NCBI RefSeq assembly: GCF_047495875.1
Contig: NC_092497.1
Location: 33,983,375-34,047,374 of the forward strand
Direction: 5' to 3'
DNA: 64,000 nucleotides
From: Pithys albifrons albifrons
Taxonomy: Eukaryota > Chordata > Aves > Passeriformes > Thamnophilidae
Numbering within the stretch: the stretch's first letter is position 1; each line of letters opens with the position of its first letter. The notes beneath the pieces were generated by a model that searched no databases, had not been told where the DNA came from, and worked only from the letters and a program-made list of their open reading frames with translations. The position numbers and the translations under genes are program-made. Positions 1 to 10,300 of this stretch are shown here, in pieces.

Positions 1-26
1 TGCTGGTTCGCCTTTAAACCAGCACA
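1..26 (+). repeat. 3' end of ERV-1 5' LTR (window-truncated)
   Basis: These 26 bases match the end of the 3' LTR (6064-6089) with one difference and finish in the same 'aaccagcaca'. The rest of the LTR precedes the window. Confidence 0.9.
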
Positions 27-31
27 TCTTT

Positions 32-49
32 TGGCGCCCAACGTGGGGC
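32..49 (+). promoter_or_regulatory. ERV-1 primer-binding site (tRNA-Lys1,2)
   Basis: The 18 bases starting tggcgccc and ending gtggggc are the standard complement of the tRNA-Lys1,2 3' end used by spumaviruses and some betaretroviruses. They lie 5 bases after the LTR end, where minus-strand DNA synthesis would be primed. Confidence 0.92.
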
Positions 50-115
50 CACGAGAGAGAAGTCAGAATTACAATTTGATTTTGTGTATTTGGATACAGA
101 AACTCCCTGACTACC

Positions 116-2185
116 ATGTTGCTTGATGTATTCATGTGGATGGTGTATCTGGGCCTGTTCATATTTCGACACATGGGGAACCATTTGCCTATTTTGATGC
201 TCTCTTTAATACCAGGGAGAAGGATCAAAATTGCTTTATTAATATACTATGTTTATGTTGTCATAACATCAGAAGCAGTGAATTTCATTGTGAATGTATA
301 TTCAGTCTGGTGTGCCTGTCCTGGTTTGGGTTGTTACCTCTGGGGTCTCATTAAAAATAGCACCCAACCTGTGGGGAAAACAGGCAGAGATGGTTACTTC
401 CACCTTTTCACCTCTGCTACAACAATCATTGAAAATATTGAGCTTCCTTTTGATGTTAGGGACAGCATAATCTTACTGTTAGTGCTGTTAGTGTTGCTTT
501 GTCTCCTCTGTACTGTATACACCATGTTTAGGGTCAGAACTGGGCTTTCTAAGGAGGCTTGCTGGAGGCCTGCCCTGGGAGCAGATGATGTTGAGTGGCA
601 CGGGAAGTGGGAAGATATGGGCCAGTATTTGGAGACCTTCTCTCCTCAAATGATCTGGAAATTCACCCCGGAACAACTGCAGGACCCTGCCAAAATGCTA
701 AGCTATGTGAAAGGAAGATGCTCTGGTAGTCCCAGAGATGTGCAGCTCACAGCAACCTGCTGGGCCCTGGCCACTGCCTACCGCACACTGCTTGGTGTGG
801 TACAGCATCATCAGGAGGAGGAGAAAAGGAGCAAATCCACAGGTGCCATGTCCACCCAAACCACAGCTGAGCCAGAGAGAAAGGGAAACAAATCAACCAG
901 CACCATGTCCGTCCAGACCATGGCTGAACCAGAGAGGAGAAGAGATACATCAACCAGCACCATGTCCGTCCAGACCATGGCTGAACCAGAGAGGAGAAGA
1001 GATACATCAACCAGCACCATGTCCACCCAAACCACAGCTGAGCCAGAGAGAAAGGGAAACAAATCAACCAGCACCATGTCCACACAAACCATGGAGGAGC
1101 TGGAAGGACAACAGAAACCAATAACAGTTGCCCCTGTCCAGAAAAGAAAATCGAAGACCAAATCAGTTCGTATAGTGAATGATGAGGAAGAGTCAGGACC
1201 TTCACCTCGAGCAGAAGAAATGGAGCCAGAAATAATCACCCGGTCCCTATCCCTGGGAGAGTTGCGTGAGCTCCGGAGAGAGTTCACAGGACAGGCAAAT
1301 GAGTCCATCTTGACCTGGCTGCTTCGAATCTGGGATGCGACAGCCAATGATACAATTCTAGATGGGAGTGAGGCAAGGCAGCTGGGATCCCTGTCTTGAG
1401 ATGTGGGCATTGGAAAGAGACAGGAAACTCTCAGCCTCTGGCGGCGACTGTTGTCAAGCGTGAGGGAGAGATATCTTTGTAAGGAGGACCTCCACATACA
1501 GCAAGGACAGTGGAACTCAATGGAACAAGGTATCCGGTGCTTAAGGGAATTAGCCGTACTGGAGATAATCTTTTCAGAGGATGAGAGATTCCCTAAAAGT
1601 CCAGATGGTGTCCAGTGCACATCCCAGATGTGGTTAAAATTTGCACGACTTGGGCCAGAAATGTATTCTCACTACCTTGCAACATTGCAGTGGAGAGAGG
1701 GAGAAGACAAGGTGGGTGCACTGGTCAGCAAACTCAGGATTTATGAAGACACTGTCACTGCTCCATTACGAGCTCACGTCTCAGCTGTGGAAACAAAACT
1801 GGCTGAACTGGAAGAGAACATTAAGGAAGGACTCTTCCATATCTCTCCAGAACAAACGAGAGTCTCTGCCATCAGAAGCAGGCGTCTTCCAGCTAAGGAG
1901 AAAGGGTACACTCCACGCGGCAATCTGTGGTTTTACCTCCATGAGCATGGAGAAGATATGAGGAAGTGGGATGGAAAACCCACCTCTTCCTTAGCAGCTC
2001 GGGTACGTGAATTGCAAAGAGGCACAACTAACACAGGGAATTCTTCAAGGTTGAAGGCTGCTCCGGTCTCTCATGGGCAAGGCTCCAGACAGTATAGGAA
2101 TGATGATGTTATGCCCGACCCTCTTGAAGGAACCTCCCGGTCATATTCACAGGGAGAGCGCAGTGAGTACCATGAGCAGGATTAG
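116..2185 (+). pseudogene. gag: ERV-1 gag, interrupted by one TGA
   Basis: The ATG at 116 (accATG context) opens 427 codons that end at TGA 1397-1399. The same frame then runs on for about 260 codons to TAG 2183-2185, so the gene is about 690 codons long with one nonsense codon. The N-terminal ~140 residues are very hydrophobic, with likely membrane segments near residues 38-51 and 116-138, which is unusual for gag. Residues 241-335 are five 19-residue repeats with TQT/VQT cores. A helical, charged C-terminal half follows, ending in a basic/Gln-rich tail without CCHC knuckles. It is assigned as gag by position between the primer site and the protease; sequence similarity to known gag was not tested. 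The TGA is consistent with CGA-to-TGA decay. Confidence 0.82.
836..1120 (+). repeat. 57-bp coding tandem repeat in ERV-1 gag (5 units)
   Basis: Five head-to-tail units of exactly 57 bp start at 836, 893, 950, 1007 and 1064. Each encodes 19 residues of the form S-T-S-T-M-S-(T/V)-Q-T-(T/M)-A-E-P-E-R followed by four variable residues. Units 2 and 3 are nearly identical. Units 1 and 4 share the 'TAEPERKGNK' ending. The last unit is the most diverged. Confidence 0.95.
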
Positions 2186-2219
2186 GGGGGCCCTGCCTCT
2201 AGCCAGGTAGAGGAGAGGG
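2183..2219 (+). promoter_or_regulatory. ERV-1 gag-pol junction: TAG plus hairpin, likely readthrough signal
   Basis: gag ends at TAG 2183-2185 and pol continues in the same frame. A G5 run (2186-2190) follows. Then comes a potential stem: CCCT 2191-2194 with AGGG 2216-2219, and CCTCTA 2196-2201 with TAGAGG 2208-2213, closed by a 6-base loop. An in-frame UAG with a structured 3' RNA is the arrangement used by gammaretroviruses for gag-pol readthrough. Function here is inferred. Confidence 0.65.
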
Positions 2220-5200
2220 ACAATCGGGTTTATAGGACTGTGTGGATTCGGTGGCCTGGCACATCAGACCCACAGAAATACAAAGCTTTAGTGGACACTG
2301 GTGCACAATGCACATTGATGCCATCAGGATACGTCGGGGCAGAATCCATCTCTATTTCTGGGGTGACAGGGGGATCCCAACAGCTGACTGTACTGGAAGC
2401 TGAAGTCAACTTGACAGGGAAGGAATGGCATAGACACCCCATTGTGACTGGTCCAGAAGCCCCATGTATCCTTGGCATAGACTACCTGAGGAACGGATAT
2501 TTCAAAGACCCAAAGGGACTGCGTTGGGCCTTTGGCATAGCTGCTGTGGAGACAGAGGAAATCAGACAGCTGAGCACCTTGCCAGGTCTCTCAGAGGACC
2601 CTTCTGCTGTGGGACTGCTGAAAGTTGAAGAACAATTGGTACTGCTGGCCACAGCCACAGTGCACCGTCGGCAATACCGCACTGACCGAGACTCTGTGAC
2701 CCCCATACACAAGATGATTCGTGAGCTGGAGAGCCAAGGGGTGGTCAGCAAAACTCACTCTCCCTTTAATAGCCCCATATGGCCAGTACGAATGTCCAGT
2801 GGAGAGTGGAGGCTGACGGTGGATTACCGTGGCCTCAATGAGGTCACACCCCCTCTGAGTGCCGCTGTGCCGGACATGCTGGAGCTTCAGTATGAGCTGG
2901 AGTCCAAGGCAGCCAAGTGGTATGCCACCATCGACATTGCCAATGCCTTTTTCTCCATTCTGTTGGCAGCAGAGTGCAGGCCACAGTTCGCTTTCACCTG
3001 GAAGGGGGTGCAGTACACCTGGAATCGACTGCCCCAGGGGTGGAAACACAGTCCCACCATTTGCCATGGACTGATCCAGACTGCACTGGAAAAGGGTGAG
3101 GCTCCAGAACATCTACAGTACATCGATGACATCATTGTATGGGGGAACACAGCAGGGGAAGTTTTTGAGAAAGGAAAGAAGATAATCCAGATTCTCCTAA
3201 GAGCTGGTTTTGCCATTAAACAAAGTAAGGTCAAGGGACCTGCTCAGGAAATCCAGTTCCTAGGAGTGAAGTGGCAAGACGGGCGTCGCCAGATTCCAAC
3301 AGAGGTGATCAACAAAATAGCAGCTATGTCCCCACCGACCAGCAAGAAGGAAACTCAGGCTTTCCTAGGCGCCATGGGCTTTTGGAGGATGCATATCCCT
3401 GAGTACAGTCAGATTGTAAGCCCTCTACCTTGTGACACGGAAGAAGAATGATTTCCAGTGGGGCCCTGAACAACAACAAGCCTTTGAGCAGATTAAACAG
3501 GAGATTTACCCATGCAGTAGCCCTTGGGCCAGTTAGGACAGGACAGGATGTGAAGAACGTGCTCTACACTGCAGCCAGGGAGAACGGCCCATCCTGGAGC
3601 CTCTGGCAGAAAGTACCTGGGGAGACTCAAGGATGACCACTGGGATTCTGGAGTCGGGGATACAAAGGATCTGAAGCCAGCTACACCCCAACTGAGAAAG
3701 AGATCCTGGCAGCTTATGAAGGAGTTCGAGCTGCCTCAGAAGTGATTGGCACTGAGGCACAGCTCATCCTGGCACCCCAACTACCGGCGTTGGGCTGGGT
3801 GTTCAAAGGAAAAGCTCCTTCTACCCATCACGCCACTGATGCCACATGGAGTAAGTGGATCGCTCTGATCACGCAGCAAACCCAGACAGGGAATCCTAAT
3901 CGCCCTGGGATTTTGGAAATCATCACCAACTGGCCGGAAGGTGAGAGTTTCGGATTGTTATCTGAAGAAGAGGAGCAGGTGACACGAGCTGAGGAGGCCC
4001 CACCATATAACCAGCTGCCAGAAGAGGAGAAGCGATATGATCTCTTCACAGATGGCTCCTGCCGCATTGTAGGGACAGGCCAGAAATGGAAAGCAGCTGT
4101 ATGGAGTCCTACACGGCAAGTTACAGAAGCGACTGAAGGACAGGGTGGATCAAGTCAGGTTGCAGAGCTGAAAGCTGTTCAGCTGTCTTTGGATATCGCT
4201 GAACGAGAGAAGTGGCCAAGACTCTACCTTTACACTGACTTGTGGATGGTGGCCAATGCTCTGTGGGGATGGCTGGAGCATTGGAGAAAGGCCAGCTGGC
4301 AGCGCAAAGGGAAACCCATCTGGGCGGCTGAGATGTGGCAAGACATCACTGCCCGGGTAGAGAAGCTGAGTGTGAAGGTCCGTCACGTAGATGCTCATGT
4401 ACCCAAGAGCCGGGCTAATGAGGAGCATCGTAACAACGAGCAGGTGGATCGAGCTGCCAGGATTAAAGTCTCTCAAGTAGATCTGGATTGGCAGCGCAAG
4501 GGAGAGTTGTTTCTAGCTCGATGGGCCTATGATGCCTCTGGTCATCAGGGCAGAGATGCGACATACAGATGGGCTCGTGACCGAGGGGTGGATCTAACCA
4601 TGGAGAGTGTCTCACAGGTTATCCATGACTGTGACACATGTGCTGCCATCAAGCAGGCCAAGCGGGTGAAGCCTCTATGGTATGGTGGACGGTGGTCGAA
4701 ATACAGGTATGGGGAGGCCTGGCAAGTTGACTACATCACACTTCCCCAAACACGCCAAGGCAAGCGCTACGTGCTGACCATGGTAGAGGCAACTACTGGA
4801 TGGCTGGAGACATACCCCGTATCTCACGCCACTGCCCGGAATACCATCCTGGGCCTTGAGAAACAAGTCCTGTGGAGGCACGACACCCCAGAGAGAATAG
4901 AGTCTGACAATGGCACCCACTTCAAGAACAGCCTCAAGAACACCTGGGCCAGAGAGCACGGCATTGAGTGGGTGTATCATATCCCCTACCATGCTCCAGC
5001 TGCCGGGAAAGTTGAGCGATGTAATGGACTGCTGAAAACGACCTTGAAGGCATTGGGTGGGGGAACTTTCAAACACTGGGAGCTGGATTTGGCAAAGGCC
5101 ACGTGGTTGGTCAACACCTGGGGCTCCATCAATCGAGCTGGCCCTGCCCAATCAGAACTCTTGAATATTGTAGATGGAGATAAAGTCCCTGTGGTCCATA

Positions 5201-5376
5201 TGAGAGGTATGTTAGGAAAGACTGTTGGGTTTGCCTTTGTTTGAGGTGGGACTAACCCAATCCGAGTGATTGTTTTTGCTCAAGGACCTGGTTGCACTTG
5301 GTGGGTAATGCAAAAAGATGGAGGAACACGTTGTGTACCACAAGGGGAGCTAATTTTGAGTGAGAAGAGTTTGTAA
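2186..5376 (+). pseudogene. pol: ERV-1 pol: protease, RT, RNase H, integrase (broken)
   Basis: The frame continues from gag. The aspartic protease has DTGA at 2294-2305 and an ILGIDYL segment. Reverse transcriptase has a TVDYRGLN segment, the LPQGW motif and catalytic YIDD at 3119-3130. The reading frame then shifts twice, near 3425-3450 and again by about 3515. RNase H (TDGS, AELKA, YTD, EQVDRA) and integrase follow in one frame, with a TGA at 3634-3636. The integrase core keeps D (VDYITL), D (SDNGTHF) and E (KVERCNG). In the N-terminal zinc site the expected first His is Tyr (codon 4528-4530). A TGA at 5242-5244 cuts off the last 44 codons; the natural end is TAA 5374-5376. With at least four lesions it cannot make a full polyprotein. 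Confidence 0.93.
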
Positions 5377-5444
5377 TGTTTCATTGTATATATGTATATA
5401 TAGGTAAAAGGGGAATTAAATTTGGGAATGACTAGATGGTGTAG

Positions 5445-5457
5445 AATAAGGGGTGGA
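5445..5457 (+). promoter_or_regulatory. ERV-1 polypurine tract
   Basis: A purine-rich run (aataaggggtgga) lies just before the TG of the 3' LTR, where plus-strand synthesis would be primed. Confidence 0.7.
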
Positions 5458-5460
5458 TAA

Positions 5461-6089
5461 TGTCCTAGTTGAGCAGGAGGGACCAGCTGACACTGTGTAA
5501 AGGTGATCAAAGCTGTGTATTCTACCCCCTCTATTCATTCCCCAAGGACAATGAGCCATTAGCAGCAGCTGCCCAGGGAGCCATTATCACCTTCACACTC
5601 AGCCTGAGGGGTCGGAGCTGCTAAGGGGCCATCAACAGTTCAATACCCCCGGGCTCCCAGAGATAATCACCCATTGTGTGAGTCCCTGCCCAGGAGCAGG
5701 GACTGGGTGCTCCCTGAGGGTACATAAGTGGTGGGTAAGAAGACTTTGGTAACTTCTCGTCGGATCCAGAGGAGCAGCAGGACCTCGACAGGAGGAGATC
5801 ACCACTCTCGCCCAGACCACAGCCCTCGCCTACACCAACAGGTTTTTCATTTCCTTTTGCTCTGGACTTGGGGGAGCCACAGGGGTCTCAGCACAAGGGC
5901 AAACAAACCCCCTTGGGTTTGTGCCCCAGGACACTGGGTTATACTGCTGGGTTTTTGTGAGTTGAAAGCAATTTCCCTTTTGTGTCAGTGTTTTGATTGT
6001 AATATTATTATTAAATTTTAGGTCTGACTTACAATCTCTCTCTCGTGGTGAGTTCATTTCCCCTGCTGGTTCGCCTTGAAACCAGCACA
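5461..6089 (+). repeat. ERV-1 3' LTR (629 bp, ERV-L type)
   Basis: It starts TGTCCTAGTT and ends AACCAGCACA. It shares these ends and long internal blocks with the solo LTR at 17621-18373. A TATA-like 'acataag' lies near 5722 and ATTAAA-type polyadenylation signals near 6008. In sense orientation to the host gene, these signals could influence host transcripts if still active. Confidence 0.9.
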
Positions 6090-7168
6090 CCAAGCTAAGC
6101 CTAAACATCTTTACATCTCCAAATTACATTGTTTGTCATTGAAATACATTTCAAGAGAACTGCAGTTGCAGGCGATATTTCCTACCTCATATCTGGGGGA
6201 AAATGTGGTATCTGGTGTGCTGCAGAGCAGTGCCTTTCAGGAGTTAGTTTCTTAGTCTTAAAGAAAATTTGTGCCTTCTTGTTAAACTGAACATTCTAGA
6301 CATTTCCAAGAAGCTTTCTCTTCCAGGAATATTTAAAAATTGTATTTCTGAAAATCCTAGTATGTTTTCATCTGTCTTAAAAGAACTTAATATGTTCTCT
6401 CTTTCAAAAGTACTTCTGACAGTGGCCACTGCAATCCTTCTGAGAGGTTTAAAATGCAGTCAACTTTCAATAAATTAAGTCCTATGTATATCACTTGTGT
6501 GTTTTGCAAACATTGATCTGAAATTTTTAATTTGTTCTTGTCTGCTACTGTGTCTGTCTATAGTAAATACTCTGATGAGAGTGGTTTTTGAAAAGACATT
6601 TATGTTGCTTTGTCTAAGAGCTATAGTGATAAGTTGAATACCTATTAGAAGAACTACCAGTCTCATTACTGGCAGAATAACTGCCAGTAACGTTCTGTGA
6701 ACATTATTGACTATTACATCCTAATGTGCATTTCTCAGCATTTGCAATAGCACAATTTCATTGGCCAGTGCTGGTGCATGAGGCTGAATATCCAAGCAGT
6801 TACTGCTGTGTGTCTGTATAGATCTTATGATCAAAGGAAATATTTATGCTCTACAATTTGGTTTCCATATCCTGCAAGCTACTGATTTGAGGACTGGTTC
6901 TTCTTTGCAAAGCATCTGCATTCACTTGATTCCTTTGATTGTTGGGAATTTCAGATATATCATTAGATACTTCCTAACTCTAGTAAACTGTAAATACTTT
7001 GAAAAGGTTTGGATGGCAGTGCAGAAGTGAATACCGTAGTTTCTTTGCTTCTGAAAATCATGAAATATAGCTGTTAAGGTTTACTATAAAACCCTATATT
7101 TCCACCAGCTAATTTAGATTCTTTTTCCCCTTTTTGTGTAGATTACTTTTTTTATTTCTTCAAGCCAG
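6090..7168 (+). other. Intron sequence upstream of the first visible CEMIP-family exon
   Basis: AT-rich and without credible coding signal. It begins at the ERV-1 3' LTR end and finishes with the pyrimidine-rich acceptor before 7169. The short open frames inside are not conserved-looking. Confidence 0.7.
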
Positions 7169-7361
7169 ATACAATAGGGATGGTCACAGTTACTGCTCAT
7201 CTCAGGGATGTGAAAGGATCAAGATTGTGACCAAAGATTCAGCAAAAGGGATAAGTAACTGCATGACAAAAGCTTACCCAAAGTACTACCAAGGACCAAC
7301 CGTCATAAAGCAGATGCCAGAAAAAACTACTGTACCATGTACAAAATGTGGCACAACTCAG
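7169..7361 (+). CDS. CEMIP2: CEMIP-family exon a
   Basis: The acceptor is 'caagccag' before 7169 and the donor is cag|gtaaaa at 7361/7362. The exon starts with the third base of a codon and ends in phase 0. It encodes the Cys-containing GISNCMTK and YPKYY segments and a C-x-x-C pair (PCTKCG). A second AG four bases upstream (7164) is an alternative acceptor but would change the phase. Confidence 0.85.
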
Positions 7362-10300
7362 GTAAAATAAAATAAGCAAAACTTTTCATGAAGTGTATAA
7401 TTGGTGATGCTCTCTACTCTGAGTCCAAATATCAGTTTTTCATCACAGAGTACTGAATTTACTAGTTTACAGTGGTCACATTGTTAATCTGTATGCCATT
7501 TAGGCGGGGAGTCCTTTGTAGCATGAAGATTTCAGATTTTGTTCTTTTCGCCTTTTGTTCACCTCTCACTCCAAGTGCTACAGAGAAGGGACATAGATAG
7601 ATCTGATGTCTTGCACTTCAGTGTTGTCTGTACTCCATGTAGGGTGTAGAAAAGCTTTTTTGCAGATACCTACATGGCCAGCATTCTCTCCTCTCCTTTT
7701 GGATCTTTGCTTATTAGAATGACCTTGAAACTGCATTATCTGTTTCATCTATACAGGCTGAAAGAGATATCGAAATTAAGGGATAAAATAGGTTACACTA
7801 TATATCATTGTATTTATTAGTATTACTAGTACCATAAATAATGCCACTGACAAATGGATGCATTTGCTTTGGAGCATAGGCTATGTGTTGTAAACTGGCA
7901 TGATAAAGTGTTGAAGACACATCAATATGCTTACTTGGCTGTTTTATTTCATATGCAGATGGTATTCACCAGTGATCCTCACAAAAACTACCTCCTTGTG
8001 CAGATTAATTCATGTGATGAAAAGGAGTCAAGGAGAGGTCAGGAAGCGTTTATATCTGTAAGTATTCTTTATGGTTTTCTTCTTGAGTATCATTTTGTCG
8101 ATTTGTATTATAACAGTTGTATAGCTCTACATAATGCTGACCTTAATTTTTGTCACTTGAATGAAAAGATTGGTTCATTGTTTCAAAAACAAACAATCAA
8201 AAAGCTGATGTTTTAACTTTAGAAAATGAGGCTTCAAAGCTCCATTTTGTATTTGTATCCTTTCCTGCTGGAGAGAAAAATGCTCCAGTAAGGGAGAGTT
8301 TAAATGTTTAGTTTTGTGCTTAAATCTGGGTGGGTATACATTAGTGGCTGGTTTTGGAAATAAAAAAACTATACAATCTTACAGCCTGGTAGTTCAATCC
8401 CTGTTGATGAAATTGTCCTTGTGCTAACAGATTAGCATGGTAATGGGATGGGTCATGCAAACCACTAAACTTTGCTAAAGTCCTCAAAATGGCAGTTACT
8501 AAAGAATAAATAGAGAACTCTGTGTTTCTTCTGATGTGGCACCAAAAACCCTAGTGAATGTGACACTGTATAAATAGTAGTTTAGTTTTACTTTTCCATT
8601 CAGATGCTGAAGGAGACTTGCATGTGTTGCTGAAATAGCATTTGTGGACAGTCTTGCATGACAGAGCTTAGTTTGCACAAGCCTTTCATTCTTTTAGTGT
8701 CAGTGCATTGGCTTTATTGAATCTTCAGTTATCCAGGTACACAAATGGCATGTGAGCAGCATAACCTTAGCAGCTGCAAACTTCTGTAGGAACCATCTCC
8801 AGAACAGTAAGAGTGTTCAGTAGGAAAAAACTGGATCTGGAACTGGGCTGTGGTAGGTCCCAGTTAACCATACTGTTGTCTGGAAGTCCAGGTGGTTTAG
8901 AATCTGAATTTTAGCTTCCTGAAGCAGAAGGAGTGGCTGAAGCATGCAATATCCCTGTAGAAACCAGGGATTAAAGGCTTCCATGCAACTTCAAAAGTCC
9001 AACTGGCAGCATCCTGTCAAAGGAAGAATTGAAGGGATGTTAGGGAGAAGCAAGCATTTGTAAGGAAATTACTACACTACTGTGTCTAAACTAGAATAAG
9101 ATTAACTCTGAGTGGAGTAGAATTGCTGTTTGATTCATATTAATTTTAGGAAAGGAAGAAAAAGTTCTTTTCTTTTTCCTCCCATTCAGGTCAATGACAC
9201 CATGTTTTCCTTCAAGGATAATGGTATACTTGTTGTTATAATAGATGCCTGCACTGGCACAGTATTGGGAAACAAATTATTTTCTGAAGTAGACATTAAG
9301 CTTGCAGATGGATATTTAAAATCTGGAATTCCACAAAGGTATGTGTAATGACCATTTATTTCCAGTATGTCCTGTAGGCTGTAGCTCTGCTGTCTGATGA
9401 GGATTTAAGTAATGGTGTCAATACAGGACCACTGAAAGTGAGCTAAGCAGATATCAAGGTTGAGGGAAAAGGGGAAACATAAGAGCATTTTAAGGGACAA
9501 TGCAGCTTTATTCAAGAAAATAAATTTTGAACTTTTTTGATTTTCTGGTGTTGCCTGTCTTTCACATCAAAAATGTTTTTTTTTTAACTAAACATCCTAA
9601 TGATACTTCTTTGCTTAAAACAAGAATAATTTTTTGTTTAATAAGGACATTGGCAAGGACTGTGTGAAAGACATACTGTTCTCTTCCCATAGGGAGAAAA
9701 TTACTTATCATTAAAGGTAAAGAGTTAGTGTCAGAAAAAAATTACTATTCTAATATGCTAATTAGGGATGAATATCTAAACTTGATTTTTTGATACAAAA
9801 TATTAAATACCACTTTTCAGTGATTTTGCAGTTATATTTAAAAGTCAGTTTAAAAATCAAAAATTTTAAGTACCGCTTTCAGAAAGGGTTGACTATTTCC
9901 ATGTCATGAGCACTCTTAAAAAAGTGGGCTACGAGGCCAGCTAGCTGTAAAGGCATGTAGCATAATATTAAGAAAGTGTTGTGTTTATAACAACTACTGT
10001 CTCTTCACTGTTCCTGCTGCAGGTCCATCGTTCTACTGAGCAGAAAAGGTGATTTAGCAATTCCCAATAATTTAGCAGAAACCTTAGTGTCCCTGGGAAC
10101 AGCAAAACCACCTTATCTTCAGAACAACGGTTGGTGCAAATTTGCACATTTTCTCTGACACCGCCTTGGTCTGTGTGTTTATGTTGGCATGGTGGGTTTC
10201 TCATGAGGTGTGTGAAAAGTATGCAGCTGGTGGAGAGGCATTGCCAGTTTGCACTAGTGTGGGCTGTTGCACGTCAGCTCATGTTGAGAGAGGAAGAACA

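Larger units (their letters stand above)
1..6089 (+). mobile_element. ERV-1: ERV-L-type provirus without env
   Basis: The order is: last 26 bp of a 5' LTR, a primer-binding site matching tRNA-Lys1,2, gag, a pol with protease, reverse transcriptase, RNase H and integrase, a purine tract, and a 629-bp 3' LTR. Only about 85 bp separate the end of pol from the 3' LTR, so there is no env, as is usual for ERV-L. The gag lacks Cys-His zinc knuckles, a spuma-like trait. The element lies upstream of the visible exons of the host gene in the same orientation, so it is probably intronic. Its 5' target-site duplication is outside the window. Several in-frame stops and two frameshifts make it non-coding today. 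Confidence 0.93.

Noticed and set aside
6827..7030. A further CEMIP-family exon in the intron
   Set aside because: No convincing splice borders or family landmarks.
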